Assembly: GCA_963660435.1 (NCBI GenBank) | Contig: CAVKYI010000001.1 | Location: forward strand, 124,001-188,000 | Direction of reading: 5' to 3' | DNA from: Hallerella sp963660435 | Lineage (GTDB): Bacteria > Fibrobacterota > Fibrobacteria > Fibrobacterales > Fibrobacteraceae | DNA: 64,000 bases | In this document: positions 33,363-41,604 of the stretch, piece after piece | Layout: each line of letters opens with the position of its first letter | Position numbering within the stretch: the stretch's first letter is position 1 | The notes under the pieces: generated by a model | The model's input: only the letters and a program-made list of their open reading frames with translations | Told to the model about the DNA's origin: nothing | The model's database searches: none | Translations under genes and position numbers: made by a program

Positions 33363-34460
33363 ATGCGGACATTGAAAATTTCGCTGGGACTTGTGCTTTT
33401 GGCTTCGAACCTTTTCGCCGTTCCGCCTCGGACATGGGATGCGATTTTCCATGCGGATGGCCGTGGCGAATACGAAAGCGCGCCGATTGTGGGTCAGGTC
33501 CGTTTTTACAATTACGAGTATTACGGCGAAAAGCAACCCGTATCGTTTGCCGTCAAGGGGGAAAACTTCGATTTCGTGGTCTCTGGCGAGATGAAGGTCG
33601 CGGCGGACACGATCGAAAACAAGCGCTTTTACGGCGAATGCAACCGGACAAAGGAAGCGTGGATTTCCTATGTCGAAGGGCCGCAGAAATTCGACAAGGA
33701 AGAGCTTGTCGTGGACATCAAGGGCGTCGATATCGCCTGTGGCGATGACCTCTATGCGCTTCGAAACTTGAAGGTCAAGTTCAAGAATCCTGCCGCGCAG
33801 AAGTGGTGGAAGCAGAACCTGGAACAATCGGACAGGCGTCGTCGGGACATGCTCGCCGATTTCCGCATCGCGGAACAGGAACATTTTGCGGAAGTCCGGC
33901 GCAATTCCGGGGCGATTACGGATGTTCGCGACGGGCAGGTCTATCGGACGATCAAGATCGACGGTCGTACATGGCTCGCCCAGAATGTCAATTACAATAT
34001 CCCGGGTGAATCCTGGTGCTATGACGACAAGGATGTGTATTGCGGTCGCAGCGGAAGACTCTATACGCTCGAAGGCGCGAGAAAGGCTTGCCCGAAGGGT
34101 TTCCACTTGCCGCGCGATCGGGAATGGCAGGACATGCTGACCGGGCTTACGGGATGCTATGACGGTGTCCAGAAGTGCGGAGCGTTTGCGTCGAAGCTCA
34201 AGGCTCGCTCGGGCTGGCAGGGTGGAGGCGGCACGGACGATTACGGCTTTACCGCTTTCGGCTCCGGTCGCAGGGAAGTCCTGGGACGCGGATTCCGCTA
34301 TGTCGAAATGGGAGAATATACCGCTTTCTGGAGTTCGCAGAACGGTCGGAACGAAACAATCTGGATTTGGGTTCTCGGTCGGATGGGCGACAACATGGTC
34401 CGCGAACTCGCGCCGAACAAGAACAATGCCTATTCGGTTCGCTGTATCGACGGCGATTGA
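33363..34460 (+). CDS. FISUMP-domain secreted protein
   Basis: A 365-residue exported protein: signal peptide (MRTLKISLGLVLLASNLFA), an unrecognised beta-rich region (about 20-170, with a coiled charged part QNLEQSDRRRRDMLADF), then a complete FISUMP domain (about 185-365): IDGRTWLAQNVNYNIPGESW, SGRLYTLEGARKACPKGFHL, DDYGFTAFGSG and the end NAYSVRCID. It overlaps nothing but sits directly after hemB with no terminator, so it is co-transcribed. Function unknown. Confidence 0.85.
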   Translation: MRTLKISLGLVLLASNLFAVPPRTWDAIFHADGRGEYESAPIVGQVRFYNYEYYGEKQPVSFAVKGENFDFVVSGEMKVAADTIENKRFYGECNRTKEAWISYVEGPQKFDKEELVVDIKGVDIACGDDLYALRNLKVKFKNPAAQKWWKQNLEQSDRRRRDMLADFRIAEQEHFAEVRRNSGAITDVRDGQVYRTIKIDGRTWLAQNVNYNIPGESWCYDDKDVYCGRSGRLYTLEGARKACPKGFHLPRDREWQDMLTGLTGCYDGVQKCGAFASKLKARSGWQGGGGTDDYGFTAFGSGRREVLGRGFRYVEMGEYTAFWSSQNGRNETIWIWVLGRMGDNMVRELAPNKNNAYSVRCIDGD

Positions 34461-34486
34461 CGGGAAAGGCTTTTCTCCCGTTGCAA

Positions 34487-34515
34487 AAAAAGTCTCCGCG
34501 GCGCGGAGACTTTTT
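34487..34515. terminator. Bidirectional terminator between FISUMP gene and serC
   Basis: AAAAAGTCTCCGCG and its exact reverse complement flank a single G at 34501. A-rich and T-rich ends let it serve the plus-strand FISUMP gene and the minus-strand serC. Confidence 0.9.
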
Positions 34516-34533
34516 CGCTAGACTTCTGACGGC

Positions 34534-35643
34534 TTAGCCGAGAACCTTCTTTTCGAAATCGCCCATGACGCGGACGAGTTCCTTGACGCCTTCGAGCGGC
34601 ATCGCGTTGTAGAGGCTCGCGCGGAATCCGCCGACGGAACGGTGACCCTTGAGCTGTTCAAGTCCCTGTTCCCTCGCGAACGCGAGAAATTCCTTCTGCA
34701 AGGCGTCCATCTTGGACGGATCGACAGCATCGTTCCGGAACACGAAAGGAATGTTCATGCGGGAACGGTCCTGCTTCGCGGCGGTTCCCACGAAGAGCTT
34801 CGAATTGTCCAGGCAGTCGTAAAGAAGACCGCTCTTTTCGATGTTGACCTTTTCCATTTCCGCGATGCCGCCGTTCGCGTCGAGCCAGTGCAGAACGCGG
34901 TTCATCACGTAGATGGCGAAGACGGGCGGCGTGTTGAACATGCTCTTTCCGTCGATATGCGTCTGGTAATTGAGCATTGTCGGGATGTAACGCTTGACCT
35001 TGCCCAAGATGTCCTTGCGGACGATGACGGTCGTTACGCCTGCGCAGCTCATGTTCTTCTGGGCTCCGGCGTAGATCAGGCCAAAATCCTTGACGTTGAT
35101 CGGGCGGGAAAGAATGTCCGAGCTCATGTCGGCGACGACGTAGCCGCTTTCCGCTTTCGGGAACTTGAAATATTCGGTTCCGTAAATCGTGTTGTTGCTC
35201 GTAACGTGCAGGTAGGTCGCTCCCGGAGTCTGGGTGAACTCGGTCGGGAGATGCGTGTAATTGTCCGGCTTGGAAGTCGCGATTTCCTTGACGCCGCTAG
35301 AGAGAGCCTTTGCTTCTTTCAAGGCCTTGTTCGCCCACACGCCCGTGTTGATGTAGTCGGCCTTGCCGTCTTCGTCGAGCAGGTTCATCGGGACCATGCA
35401 GAACTGGAGCGATGCGCCGCCTCCCAGATAGACGATTTCGTAGTCTTCGGGAATGCCCATCAGTTTGCGGAGTGTCGCGCTTGTGTCTTCGACCATTCCT
35501 TCGACAGCCGGAGTGCGGTGGCTGATTTCAAGAATGCCCACGCCGGTATTTGCAAAGTTTGCAATCGCCTCGGCAGCTTCCTTGGTGGCTTGTTTTGGCA
35601 GCGTGGATGGTCCGGCGCTGAAATTATAGATTGTCTTGCTCAT
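34534..35643 (-). CDS. serC: Phosphoserine aminotransferase
   Basis: SerC, 369 residues, PLP-dependent class V aminotransferase that makes 3-phosphoserine (serine and pyridoxal phosphate pathways). Seen: YNFSAGPSTLPKQ at the N terminus, YLGGGASLQFCMVPMNLL, and the PLP lysine in YAGAQKNMSCAGVTTVIV. C-terminal GHRSVGGFRASLYNAMP is typical. A TACATTTA box and an AAGGA site lie upstream, giving a normal leader. Confidence 0.97.
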   Translation of the reverse strand: MSKTIYNFSAGPSTLPKQATKEAAEAIANFANTGVGILEISHRTPAVEGMVEDTSATLRKLMGIPEDYEIVYLGGGASLQFCMVPMNLLDEDGKADYINTGVWANKALKEAKALSSGVKEIATSKPDNYTHLPTEFTQTPGATYLHVTSNNTIYGTEYFKFPKAESGYVVADMSSDILSRPINVKDFGLIYAGAQKNMSCAGVTTVIVRKDILGKVKRYIPTMLNYQTHIDGKSMFNTPPVFAIYVMNRVLHWLDANGGIAEMEKVNIEKSGLLYDCLDNSKLFVGTAAKQDRSRMNIPFVFRNDAVDPSKMDALQKEFLAFAREQGLEQLKGHRSVGGFRASLYNAMPLEGVKELVRVMGDFEKKVLG

Positions 35644-35688
35644 GGCATTGTCCTTTCTAAGCTAGTTTTAAAAGGCGGTTTAAATGTA

Positions 35689-35719
35689 GAAAAAGGAAGC
35701 CTTTTCCAAAGCGTTCCTT
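35689..35719 (-). terminator. Terminator after the HD-like gene
   Basis: On the minus strand AAGGAA-C-GC and GC-TTCCTT form a stem with one bulge, followed by TTTTT. It lies between the HD-like gene and serC. Confidence 0.55.
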
Positions 35720-35727
35720 TCTGTTTT

Positions 35728-36252
35728 TCATTCTTCAAGGGCTTCGATTGCCGCCTTGTATTTCTTGAGACGGAACTTTGTCTTGAGTTCGCGGCGTTCC
35801 TGGCGGTGGATATACTTGTCTTCGAGGAGAACGTTCAGGATGGCGGCTTTCGCCTTGGCGGCGATCGGATTGGACTTTAGCGTCTTCACGAAGTTGACAA
35901 ATTCCTTTTCGCGGGCTTCGTAGGTCGCTTCTTCGGCGGGAACGCCCTCGGCCATCAGCTTGCAGCTGTAATCGTCTATCCAAGCCTGGTTCTTGTGATA
36001 GGTCATGCGCTGGATGAGTTCGACCGTTTCGGCGGGAACGCCTGCCTGGACAAGGTCTTCCGGGGTCATTTTGGTGGATGCCGTCAAGGAATCCTGCAAA
36101 ATGGCGAGGATCTGGACTTCTTCGGATTCTCCCTTGTTCTTTAGGTAATCCGCGACGTTTTGGAGAAAATCGATATAAGGACCGCCGGCTTTGTCGGTCT
36201 GGCCGGCGTGAGCCTTGGCGGCGATGGCAAAAGCGTCTTGATAGGTAAGCAT
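35728..36252 (-). CDS. HD-domain-like protein with lost metal ligands
   Basis: A 174-residue protein resembling the RelA/SpoT-type HD hydrolase fold. The N-terminal pattern AIAAKAHAGQTDKAGGPYID matches the family, but the next histidine (YIDH) is phenylalanine, and the signature HD reads Q-D in LAILQDSLTAS. With two ligands gone, metal-dependent hydrolysis is unlikely; binding or structural use is possible. The C-terminal part is lysine-rich and helical. Single gene with TATATTAT and AAGGA-like sites upstream. Confidence 0.7.
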   Translation of the reverse strand: MLTYQDAFAIAAKAHAGQTDKAGGPYIDFLQNVADYLKNKGESEEVQILAILQDSLTASTKMTPEDLVQAGVPAETVELIQRMTYHKNQAWIDDYSCKLMAEGVPAEEATYEAREKEFVNFVKTLKSNPIAAKAKAAILNVLLEDKYIHRQERRELKTKFRLKKYKAAIEALEE

Positions 36253-36362
36253 GTGAAATCCTTTAGAAAAGTTCCTTTTCTCATAATATAGATTTGTCGC
36301 TTCTGAAAAAGGCGAAATTTTTGGTTTTTCTTGAACGGTGACGAATTTTTCCCGATTTGTGC

Positions 36363-36370
36363 TATTTTTA
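36363..36370 (+). promoter_or_regulatory. TATTTTTA box 4 bases before ATG 36375
   Basis: TATTTTTA, GGAA, then ATG: predicts a leaderless mRNA for the GH57-like operon. Confidence 0.4.
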
Positions 36371-36374
36371 GGAA

Positions 36375-38255
36375 ATGAAGCCTTTGAAACTAGCCATATT
36401 GCTTTATGCCAAGGAGCCTTTTTCCCTGGAAAAGGCGGCTTTCGAACCGCTGTTTTCCCAGATAGCGAAGCGGGTAAATGCGCTTCTGAAAGTCGAAAGG
36501 CTGCGATTCTCGCTGTTCTTGCCGGGACATGTCGCCGAGGTCTGGAACCGTCGGAATATCGCCGAGGTCGTGGAAATGCGCAAGGCGATTCGCGAAGGAA
36601 ACCTGGAGATTCTCGGCGGGGGATTCCATGACCCGATGCTTCCGCTTTTTCCGGTCGATCTCCAGCGACTGCAGCTGAAAAAGCTTTCGGCTCTTCTTGA
36701 AAAGGTCTTTCGGACGGAGCCGGTCGGATATTTCAACTCTTCGATGTCGTGGGAAATTTCGATGACCGAAGTTCTCGCGAAGCGGGGATTTCGCTATGCG
36801 CTCGTTTCGGAGCGGAGCTTGCAGGAATCCCTGGGACTCGCGACGCGCGTAACGGGCTGGTTTACGACCGAGGATAGGGATTCCGTGATGCAGCTCTTGC
36901 CTGTAGCCCGGGATCTGGGAGATTCCCTCCTTCTGGACGCTCCGATGCTCAAGGCAAAGATTGAATCCCTAGGAGAAAGCGAAAACACTTGGGTGGTTTC
37001 GCTCCCTGTTCCCGTGACGGATGCGGCTTCGATCGACGCCTTTTTCGATCGCCTGCAGGAAAACCTGACCGGATTCCCGTTTGTGTTATGGACGCTTTCG
37101 CACTTGCTTGAGGAACCTTCGGGCGGGAAGGTGAACCTGATGAGCGACATCGGAAACGACGTGGGACTTCCCGACGGTGCGCGCAGCTGCCGGGAGCTTC
37201 TATTGCGTCGTCCGGAAGCGGATCTGATGCACAAGTCGCTTCTTGTCGCGAATTCCCACGCGGAGTCCCTGCTCGGCGAAAAGGAACTTCTTGCGATGCG
37301 CGAAAAGCTCTTGCCCGTGATGGCTCCGGAATACTATGCGGATCTGTATGACGAAAGGGGAATCCGCAGCCCTGTGGTGCGGTGGAACGGAAACAGGAAA
37401 ATCATCGCCGTGGAAAGGGAAACGGAAAAGCTTGCGAAGCTTGACGGTCGCCGCGTGGAAGTTTCGGATTTCTTGCGAAACGGCTATCGGCAGATACTTG
37501 CGAACAATCCGGATTTGCAGTTTCTCCTGGAGCAAAGCGAAGGCGCATCGCTGCGGTCGCTTGTGTACAAGCCCGCCCAGGTAAACCTGGTGAGTTCCTT
37601 GAGGCAAGATGGAGACATCCCCCGGGCATTTGTGGATCATTTGCTCGCCCCTTCGCTTTCCGAATCGAAACAGCTGGATTCTGCGCTCAACGACGGTCTC
37701 GGAATCCTGGACGCTCCCTACGACTACCAGATAGAACGGCGCGAGGATTCGCTTGGAATTCTGATGCGCTCCGAGCAGATGGCGGACATCGAAAGCGAAA
37801 AGCACGTTCTGCACGTGGAAAAAGAGTTCTCGATGAAAAGAAGGAGTTCTGCGCTGGAAGTCTCCTACGCGCTTTCGAACGGGACTTTCTCGGACCTGAA
37901 CGCCTATTTCGGCACGGAACTGAATCTTGGATTCCGGAAATTTCACGGGGAGCGCGCCTATGACTTGAAAGTCGAGGGGAAAAGGATTCCCCTGGAATCA
38001 TCGATGCCTCTGCTTCATCCATCGGCGTCGGAAGTCGTGCTGAAGGATGGAATTCTCTCCTATGCGTTCCGATTCCGCTTCTCGCGTCCGGCAAGCGTCG
38101 CCTTGAGCTGGATCATGGGATCGCACCATTTCGCGGCTCCGACGGTTGTCCAGGGTATTCGCCTGTTTGTTTTCTGGGACTTGAGCCTGAGCGGGCAAAA
38201 GATTGAAAACCTGAAAATCGGGATGGACTTTTCTCGAAGAGGATTCTTTCCATGA
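36375..38255 (+). CDS. GH57-like protein with degenerate catalytic residues
   Basis: A 626-residue protein built like GH57 4-alpha-glucanotransferases/amylases: N-terminal barrel with EILGGGFHDPMLPLFPVD (79-96), central helical part with RRPEADLMHKSLL (about 285), and a C-terminal beta domain like DUF1926 (about 400-620). In active enzymes the nucleophile is in a T-E-R-V-W motif; here the equivalent is NSSMSWE (121-127), with serine at the glutamate position. The H-D-D-G acid region is also lost (WTLSHLLEEPSG). It is likely non-catalytic. First gene of an operon with a membrane coiled-coil protein and a lytic transglycosylase. Confidence 0.65.
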   Translation: MKPLKLAILLYAKEPFSLEKAAFEPLFSQIAKRVNALLKVERLRFSLFLPGHVAEVWNRRNIAEVVEMRKAIREGNLEILGGGFHDPMLPLFPVDLQRLQLKKLSALLEKVFRTEPVGYFNSSMSWEISMTEVLAKRGFRYALVSERSLQESLGLATRVTGWFTTEDRDSVMQLLPVARDLGDSLLLDAPMLKAKIESLGESENTWVVSLPVPVTDAASIDAFFDRLQENLTGFPFVLWTLSHLLEEPSGGKVNLMSDIGNDVGLPDGARSCRELLLRRPEADLMHKSLLVANSHAESLLGEKELLAMREKLLPVMAPEYYADLYDERGIRSPVVRWNGNRKIIAVERETEKLAKLDGRRVEVSDFLRNGYRQILANNPDLQFLLEQSEGASLRSLVYKPAQVNLVSSLRQDGDIPRAFVDHLLAPSLSESKQLDSALNDGLGILDAPYDYQIERREDSLGILMRSEQMADIESEKHVLHVEKEFSMKRRSSALEVSYALSNGTFSDLNAYFGTELNLGFRKFHGERAYDLKVEGKRIPLESSMPLLHPSASEVVLKDGILSYAFRFRFSRPASVALSWIMGSHHFAAPTVVQGIRLFVFWDLSLSGQKIENLKIGMDFSRRGFFP

Positions 38256-38944
38256 AATCGGAACAGATAGACCTTTTTGTTGAGGAAACTGCCGGTGAAA
38301 TCTACATCCGGACCTGTGGCACGTTCGGATTTACGCAGCAGGCCGCCTTTCGGGAAAAGGTGCTGAGCCTGTTGGAAGGCCCCGGGAAAATCTGGTTTCT
38401 CGATATCGACAAGGCGCGTTTTACGGAAGAAGAATATCTGCCGATGTTTCTTGATTTTCTGGAACGATGCAAGAAGAAAAACGCGGAACTCGTGCTTGTC
38501 TTTTGCGGCGAGGAAAACAGGAAATACTTCAGCCAGTATTCGCACATCTTCACGGTGGCGGAAAACTGGAAAAAGTATCGGAGACCCGGGCTTTTCAATG
38601 CGCTCGTTTCCGCCGGAGTCTCTTACAGCAAGAAAACGGGAATACGGATAAGCCCGACGATAGCGATGATTCTTGTCGCCGTGATTGTCTGCTGGTTTGT
38701 CGCTTTGTACGGAATCATCCGCAGCCAGGGCGAAGACATTCGCGCGCGCGAAAACCGCCTTGTCGAACTGGAAGGCGAATCGCGCGAGATGCAGGGAGAA
38801 CTGGAATATCTGCAATCGATCATCGGGCCCTTGAAAAACCTTGGACTGATCGTCGATTCGACGACATCGAAAAAGGCGGAGGTCCGGATTCGCAGCTGGA
38901 CGAAATACCTGGACAGGCTTGAGGAACGTCGTCGTGAAAAATAG
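38252..38944 (+). CDS. STAS-like/membrane coiled-coil protein
   Basis: A 230-residue protein: an N-terminal alpha/beta domain (about 1-115) of STAS-like form (IYIRTCGTFGF, KIWFLDIDKARF, AELVLVFC), one membrane helix (about 132-152, TIAMILVAVIVCWFVALYGI), and a C-terminal coiled coil (about 155-230). It overlaps the GH57-like gene by four bases and the lytic transglycosylase by eleven, so these three are tightly coupled. Unknown function; context suggests a cell-wall or envelope complex. Confidence 0.6.
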   Translation: MKSEQIDLFVEETAGEIYIRTCGTFGFTQQAAFREKVLSLLEGPGKIWFLDIDKARFTEEEYLPMFLDFLERCKKKNAELVLVFCGEENRKYFSQYSHIFTVAENWKKYRRPGLFNALVSAGVSYSKKTGIRISPTIAMILVAVIVCWFVALYGIIRSQGEDIRARENRLVELEGESREMQGELEYLQSIIGPLKNLGLIVDSTTSKKAEVRIRSWTKYLDRLEERRREK

Positions 38945-39635
38945 CGTCCGGCTTTCCGCATTCTCCCTTGGCGTCTTTTTCGCCGTTCTCGTGGCGGGGC
39001 TTCTTGCGTTCATCGGATCCTGGCTCTACCACTCGGTGGAAAGTCGGCGCCTTTCGATTCGGGAATCGCACATGCAGAAGGAAATCGCGGAGTGGGAAAA
39101 ATATCGGAACTGGACGCTTGACTACTGCAAGATCTATACGGCGTTAGATATCGTGTCGAAGGACAGGCTTTCCGAAAGCCAAAGGGCGATGCTTAGCGAC
39201 GAAATCTGGATTATCTCGCGGAACTATGGATTCGATCCGCTTCTGATTCCCGCTATCGTCTTTCAGGAAAGTCGGGGGAATCCCCTGGCGAAAGGGCGCT
39301 TTCGAAGCGGTGCGGAATCGGGGGCATATGGCTTGATGCAACTGAAGCTTCCGACGGCGCAGGCGATAGGAAAACGATTCGGAATAAGTCTCTCCCGGGC
39401 GGAAGACCTGATGCGTCCCGAGGTGAGCGTTGCGGTGGGAAGCGCCTACCTGATGCGTCTAGTCGGTCGCTATGGCGACCTGAAGAAAGCGATAATCGCC
39501 TACAACATGGGGCAGGGAAGCGTCGATGCGAAAATTCGGGAGCGTTCGCCGATATCGTCTTTCTATTACGAGGAAGTTCTCGCCAAATATCGGAAATTAC
39601 GGCGCCTTGTCGGAGAGCGAATCGGGGAACGGTAG
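38934..39635 (+). CDS. Membrane-anchored lytic transglycosylase (SLT family)
   Basis: A 233-residue protein with one N-terminal helix (about 7-30) and an SLT domain (about 90-215) that cleaves peptidoglycan glycan strands. Catalytic glutamate in AIVFQESRGNP, then ESGAYGLMQLKLPTAQAIG and IAYNMGQGSV are the three family motifs, all intact. GTG 38934 is chosen; an earlier TTG adds only five residues. Overlap with the preceding gene indicates a joint role at the cell wall. Confidence 0.88.
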   Translation: MKNSVRLSAFSLGVFFAVLVAGLLAFIGSWLYHSVESRRLSIRESHMQKEIAEWEKYRNWTLDYCKIYTALDIVSKDRLSESQRAMLSDEIWIISRNYGFDPLLIPAIVFQESRGNPLAKGRFRSGAESGAYGLMQLKLPTAQAIGKRFGISLSRAEDLMRPEVSVAVGSAYLMRLVGRYGDLKKAIIAYNMGQGSVDAKIRERSPISSFYYEEVLAKYRKLRRLVGERIGER

Positions 39636-39643
39636 CAGATTTC

Positions 39644-39651
39644 TAGATTTT
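39644..39651 (+). promoter_or_regulatory. TAGATTTT box 5 bases before ATG 39657
   Basis: TAGATTTT, GCAAA-type spacer of five bases, then ATG 39657; a leaderless mRNA for the TolC-MlaC operon is predicted. Confidence 0.45.
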
Positions 39652-39656
39652 GCAAA

Positions 39657-41021
39657 ATGATTTTCCGGTCTCTGCCCTTTTTGCTCTTGACGGTCGCTTT
39701 CGCAACGGAAGTGCGTTACGATTGCGAGGGCTTTGTGGAAAGGGGACTTCAAAAGGATCCGATTCTCCAGGAATCCCGCTACACGACCGAGGCAAAGAAA
39801 AACCGGCTTGACGAAATCAAGGCTTCGGCAATCCTTTCCAAGTTCGAAGTTTCCATGATGGTGGGACCGGCTCCCGGTTTAAAGGAGAGCGTCGATAACT
39901 GGGGCGATTCGGTCGATACGTGGGACTTTACCAAGATGGGACCGTTTTTCGGTACGCAGATCAAGGCTGTCCAGCCGTTGAATTACGGACAGTACAAGGT
40001 CGGGAAGAAAGCGGCGGAGGCGGATCTCCGGCAGCAGACGATGAGCGTTGTCGGCAAGGAACACGAAAAGAACGTGGAATTGCAGACATATTATTACAAT
40101 TACCTGTTGGCTCTCGAAATGAACCGCCTGGTTTCGGACGCGAAAAGGCAGCTGTCCCGGGCGGAGGAAAAACTGGAAGAGGCACTAGACGATGATTCGC
40201 CGAATGTCTCGCAGACCGACCTGTTAAAGCTCAAGGCGGGCCGTCACAAGATTGACGAAGCGGAAATCGACGCGAAAAACGGACTTCTCCGCGTGAAGCT
40301 CGCCGTGAAGTTTTCGCTCGGGCTCGACTCTTCGGAAGTGTTCATCCCGATGGATACGGTCCTTTCGGAACGCACGGAATACTTTCCCACCCTTGACGAG
40401 GCCCGGAACATCGCCGTGGAACGTCATCCGGACCTGAAGCGTCTGAATGCGGGACTTGAAGCGCGCAAGTATCAGCTCGAACTCGCCGAGGCGAAGCTCG
40501 GTCCGCAGTTTTTCCTGATGGGCGAATTTACATACGTGAAGTCGTGGGCCGGCGACCGTACCGCCATCCAGAAGAACGCCTTCGCGCAGGACGCCGTGAA
40601 CAAGATTTCCGGGGCGTTCGGCTTTGGAGTCCGCTACAACCTGAACGTCTGGAACAGCTGGAGTTCCTACGTGGCCGCCCGGACGGAACTTCGCGGCTTG
40701 AAGCTCAAGGAAAACTACGCCGCGGAAGGCATTCTCCTTCAGCTGGAAGAGCAGTATATCCAGACGAAAGGGGCAAGGGAAAAGCTGGAAAGCCTGCGGG
40801 CGAGCCTGCGGGCGAGCGAATCCATTCTGAAAGGCGCCGCGATGAAATACGACTTGGATCCGTCCAGCGCGAGCGCTCTGGTCTCTGCCTATACGGACAA
40901 TCTGCAGCTACAGAAATCCTATTATTACGCGGTGTGCAAGTATAACATCGCCTTTGCGGAACTTATCAGCCGGATGGGGGTTTCCCTTTCCGAATACCAC
41001 CAACTTTATCCAGGAAAGTAA
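39657..41021 (+). CDS. TolC-like outer-membrane efflux protein
   Basis: A 454-residue protein of the outer-membrane efflux (OEP) family: signal peptide (MIFRSLPFLLLTVAFA), two long helical hairpins (about 100-230 and 330-450) and beta segments between. Heptad-like helices such as ELQTYYYNYLLALEMNRLV are typical. It would form a trimeric exit duct across the outer membrane. The next gene, MlaC-like, starts two bases after its stop, an unusual pairing. No inner-membrane pump is adjacent. Confidence 0.8.
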   Translation: MIFRSLPFLLLTVAFATEVRYDCEGFVERGLQKDPILQESRYTTEAKKNRLDEIKASAILSKFEVSMMVGPAPGLKESVDNWGDSVDTWDFTKMGPFFGTQIKAVQPLNYGQYKVGKKAAEADLRQQTMSVVGKEHEKNVELQTYYYNYLLALEMNRLVSDAKRQLSRAEEKLEEALDDDSPNVSQTDLLKLKAGRHKIDEAEIDAKNGLLRVKLAVKFSLGLDSSEVFIPMDTVLSERTEYFPTLDEARNIAVERHPDLKRLNAGLEARKYQLELAEAKLGPQFFLMGEFTYVKSWAGDRTAIQKNAFAQDAVNKISGAFGFGVRYNLNVWNSWSSYVAARTELRGLKLKENYAAEGILLQLEEQYIQTKGAREKLESLRASLRASESILKGAAMKYDLDPSSASALVSAYTDNLQLQKSYYYAVCKYNIAFAELISRMGVSLSEYHQLYPGK

Positions 41022-41022
41022 A

Positions 41023-41604
41023 ATGAAAATCCAGATGATCGCTTCGGTCCTTGCCCTGTTCACCGCCGTGGCGCTTGCCGCGGACCCTGTGCAGTCGATT
41101 TCTAGAAACGACAAGGAACTGCAGACGCTTCTTTCGAAGAAGAGCCTTTCGAAGAAGGACGGGGAACGCGTCAAGGTCCTTTTGAGCGGCGTGTTCAATT
41201 TCGGTCTGCTCGCGGAAAAGTCCCTCCCCAAGGAAACCTGGAACGCTCTCGACAAGGCTTCCCGTGAAAACTTTGCCGCGGAATTCCAGCGGATGGTCCG
41301 CAATTCCAGCGCGAAGCGTCTCGAAATGTATCGCACGGACAGCACGATCTATGACGCTCCCAAGATGAAGAAGAACAACACGGAAGCGAACGTGACCGCG
41401 CATCTCTGGTATAAGGGAAAGGAATCCGTTCTCGTGTACAAGATGACGCTTGTCGATGGAGAATGGAAGGCGTGGGACCTGGTCATCGACGACCTTTCGA
41501 CGGCTAGGAACTACAAGGAGCAGTTTGCGACGATTCTGCAGACGAAGTCTTTCGCGGAACTGCTGGAAATCGTCAAGAAGAAGGCTGACGAATCGGAAGA
41601 ATGA
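41023..41604 (+). CDS. MlaC/Ttg2D-like periplasmic phospholipid-binding protein
   Basis: A 193-residue exported protein (signal MKIQMIASVLALFTAVALA) of the MlaC family, which ferries phospholipids between outer and inner membrane. Seen: VFNFGLLAEKSL, ENFAAEFQRMVRNS, VLVYKMTLVDGEWKAWDLVIDD and ARNYKEQFATIL, in family order. No MlaFEDB ABC genes are nearby; instead it lies between a TolC-like gene and a membrane protein gene, with a four-base overlap to the latter. Confidence 0.85.
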   Translation: MKIQMIASVLALFTAVALAADPVQSISRNDKELQTLLSKKSLSKKDGERVKVLLSGVFNFGLLAEKSLPKETWNALDKASRENFAAEFQRMVRNSSAKRLEMYRTDSTIYDAPKMKKNNTEANVTAHLWYKGKESVLVYKMTLVDGEWKAWDLVIDDLSTARNYKEQFATILQTKSFAELLEIVKKKADESEE

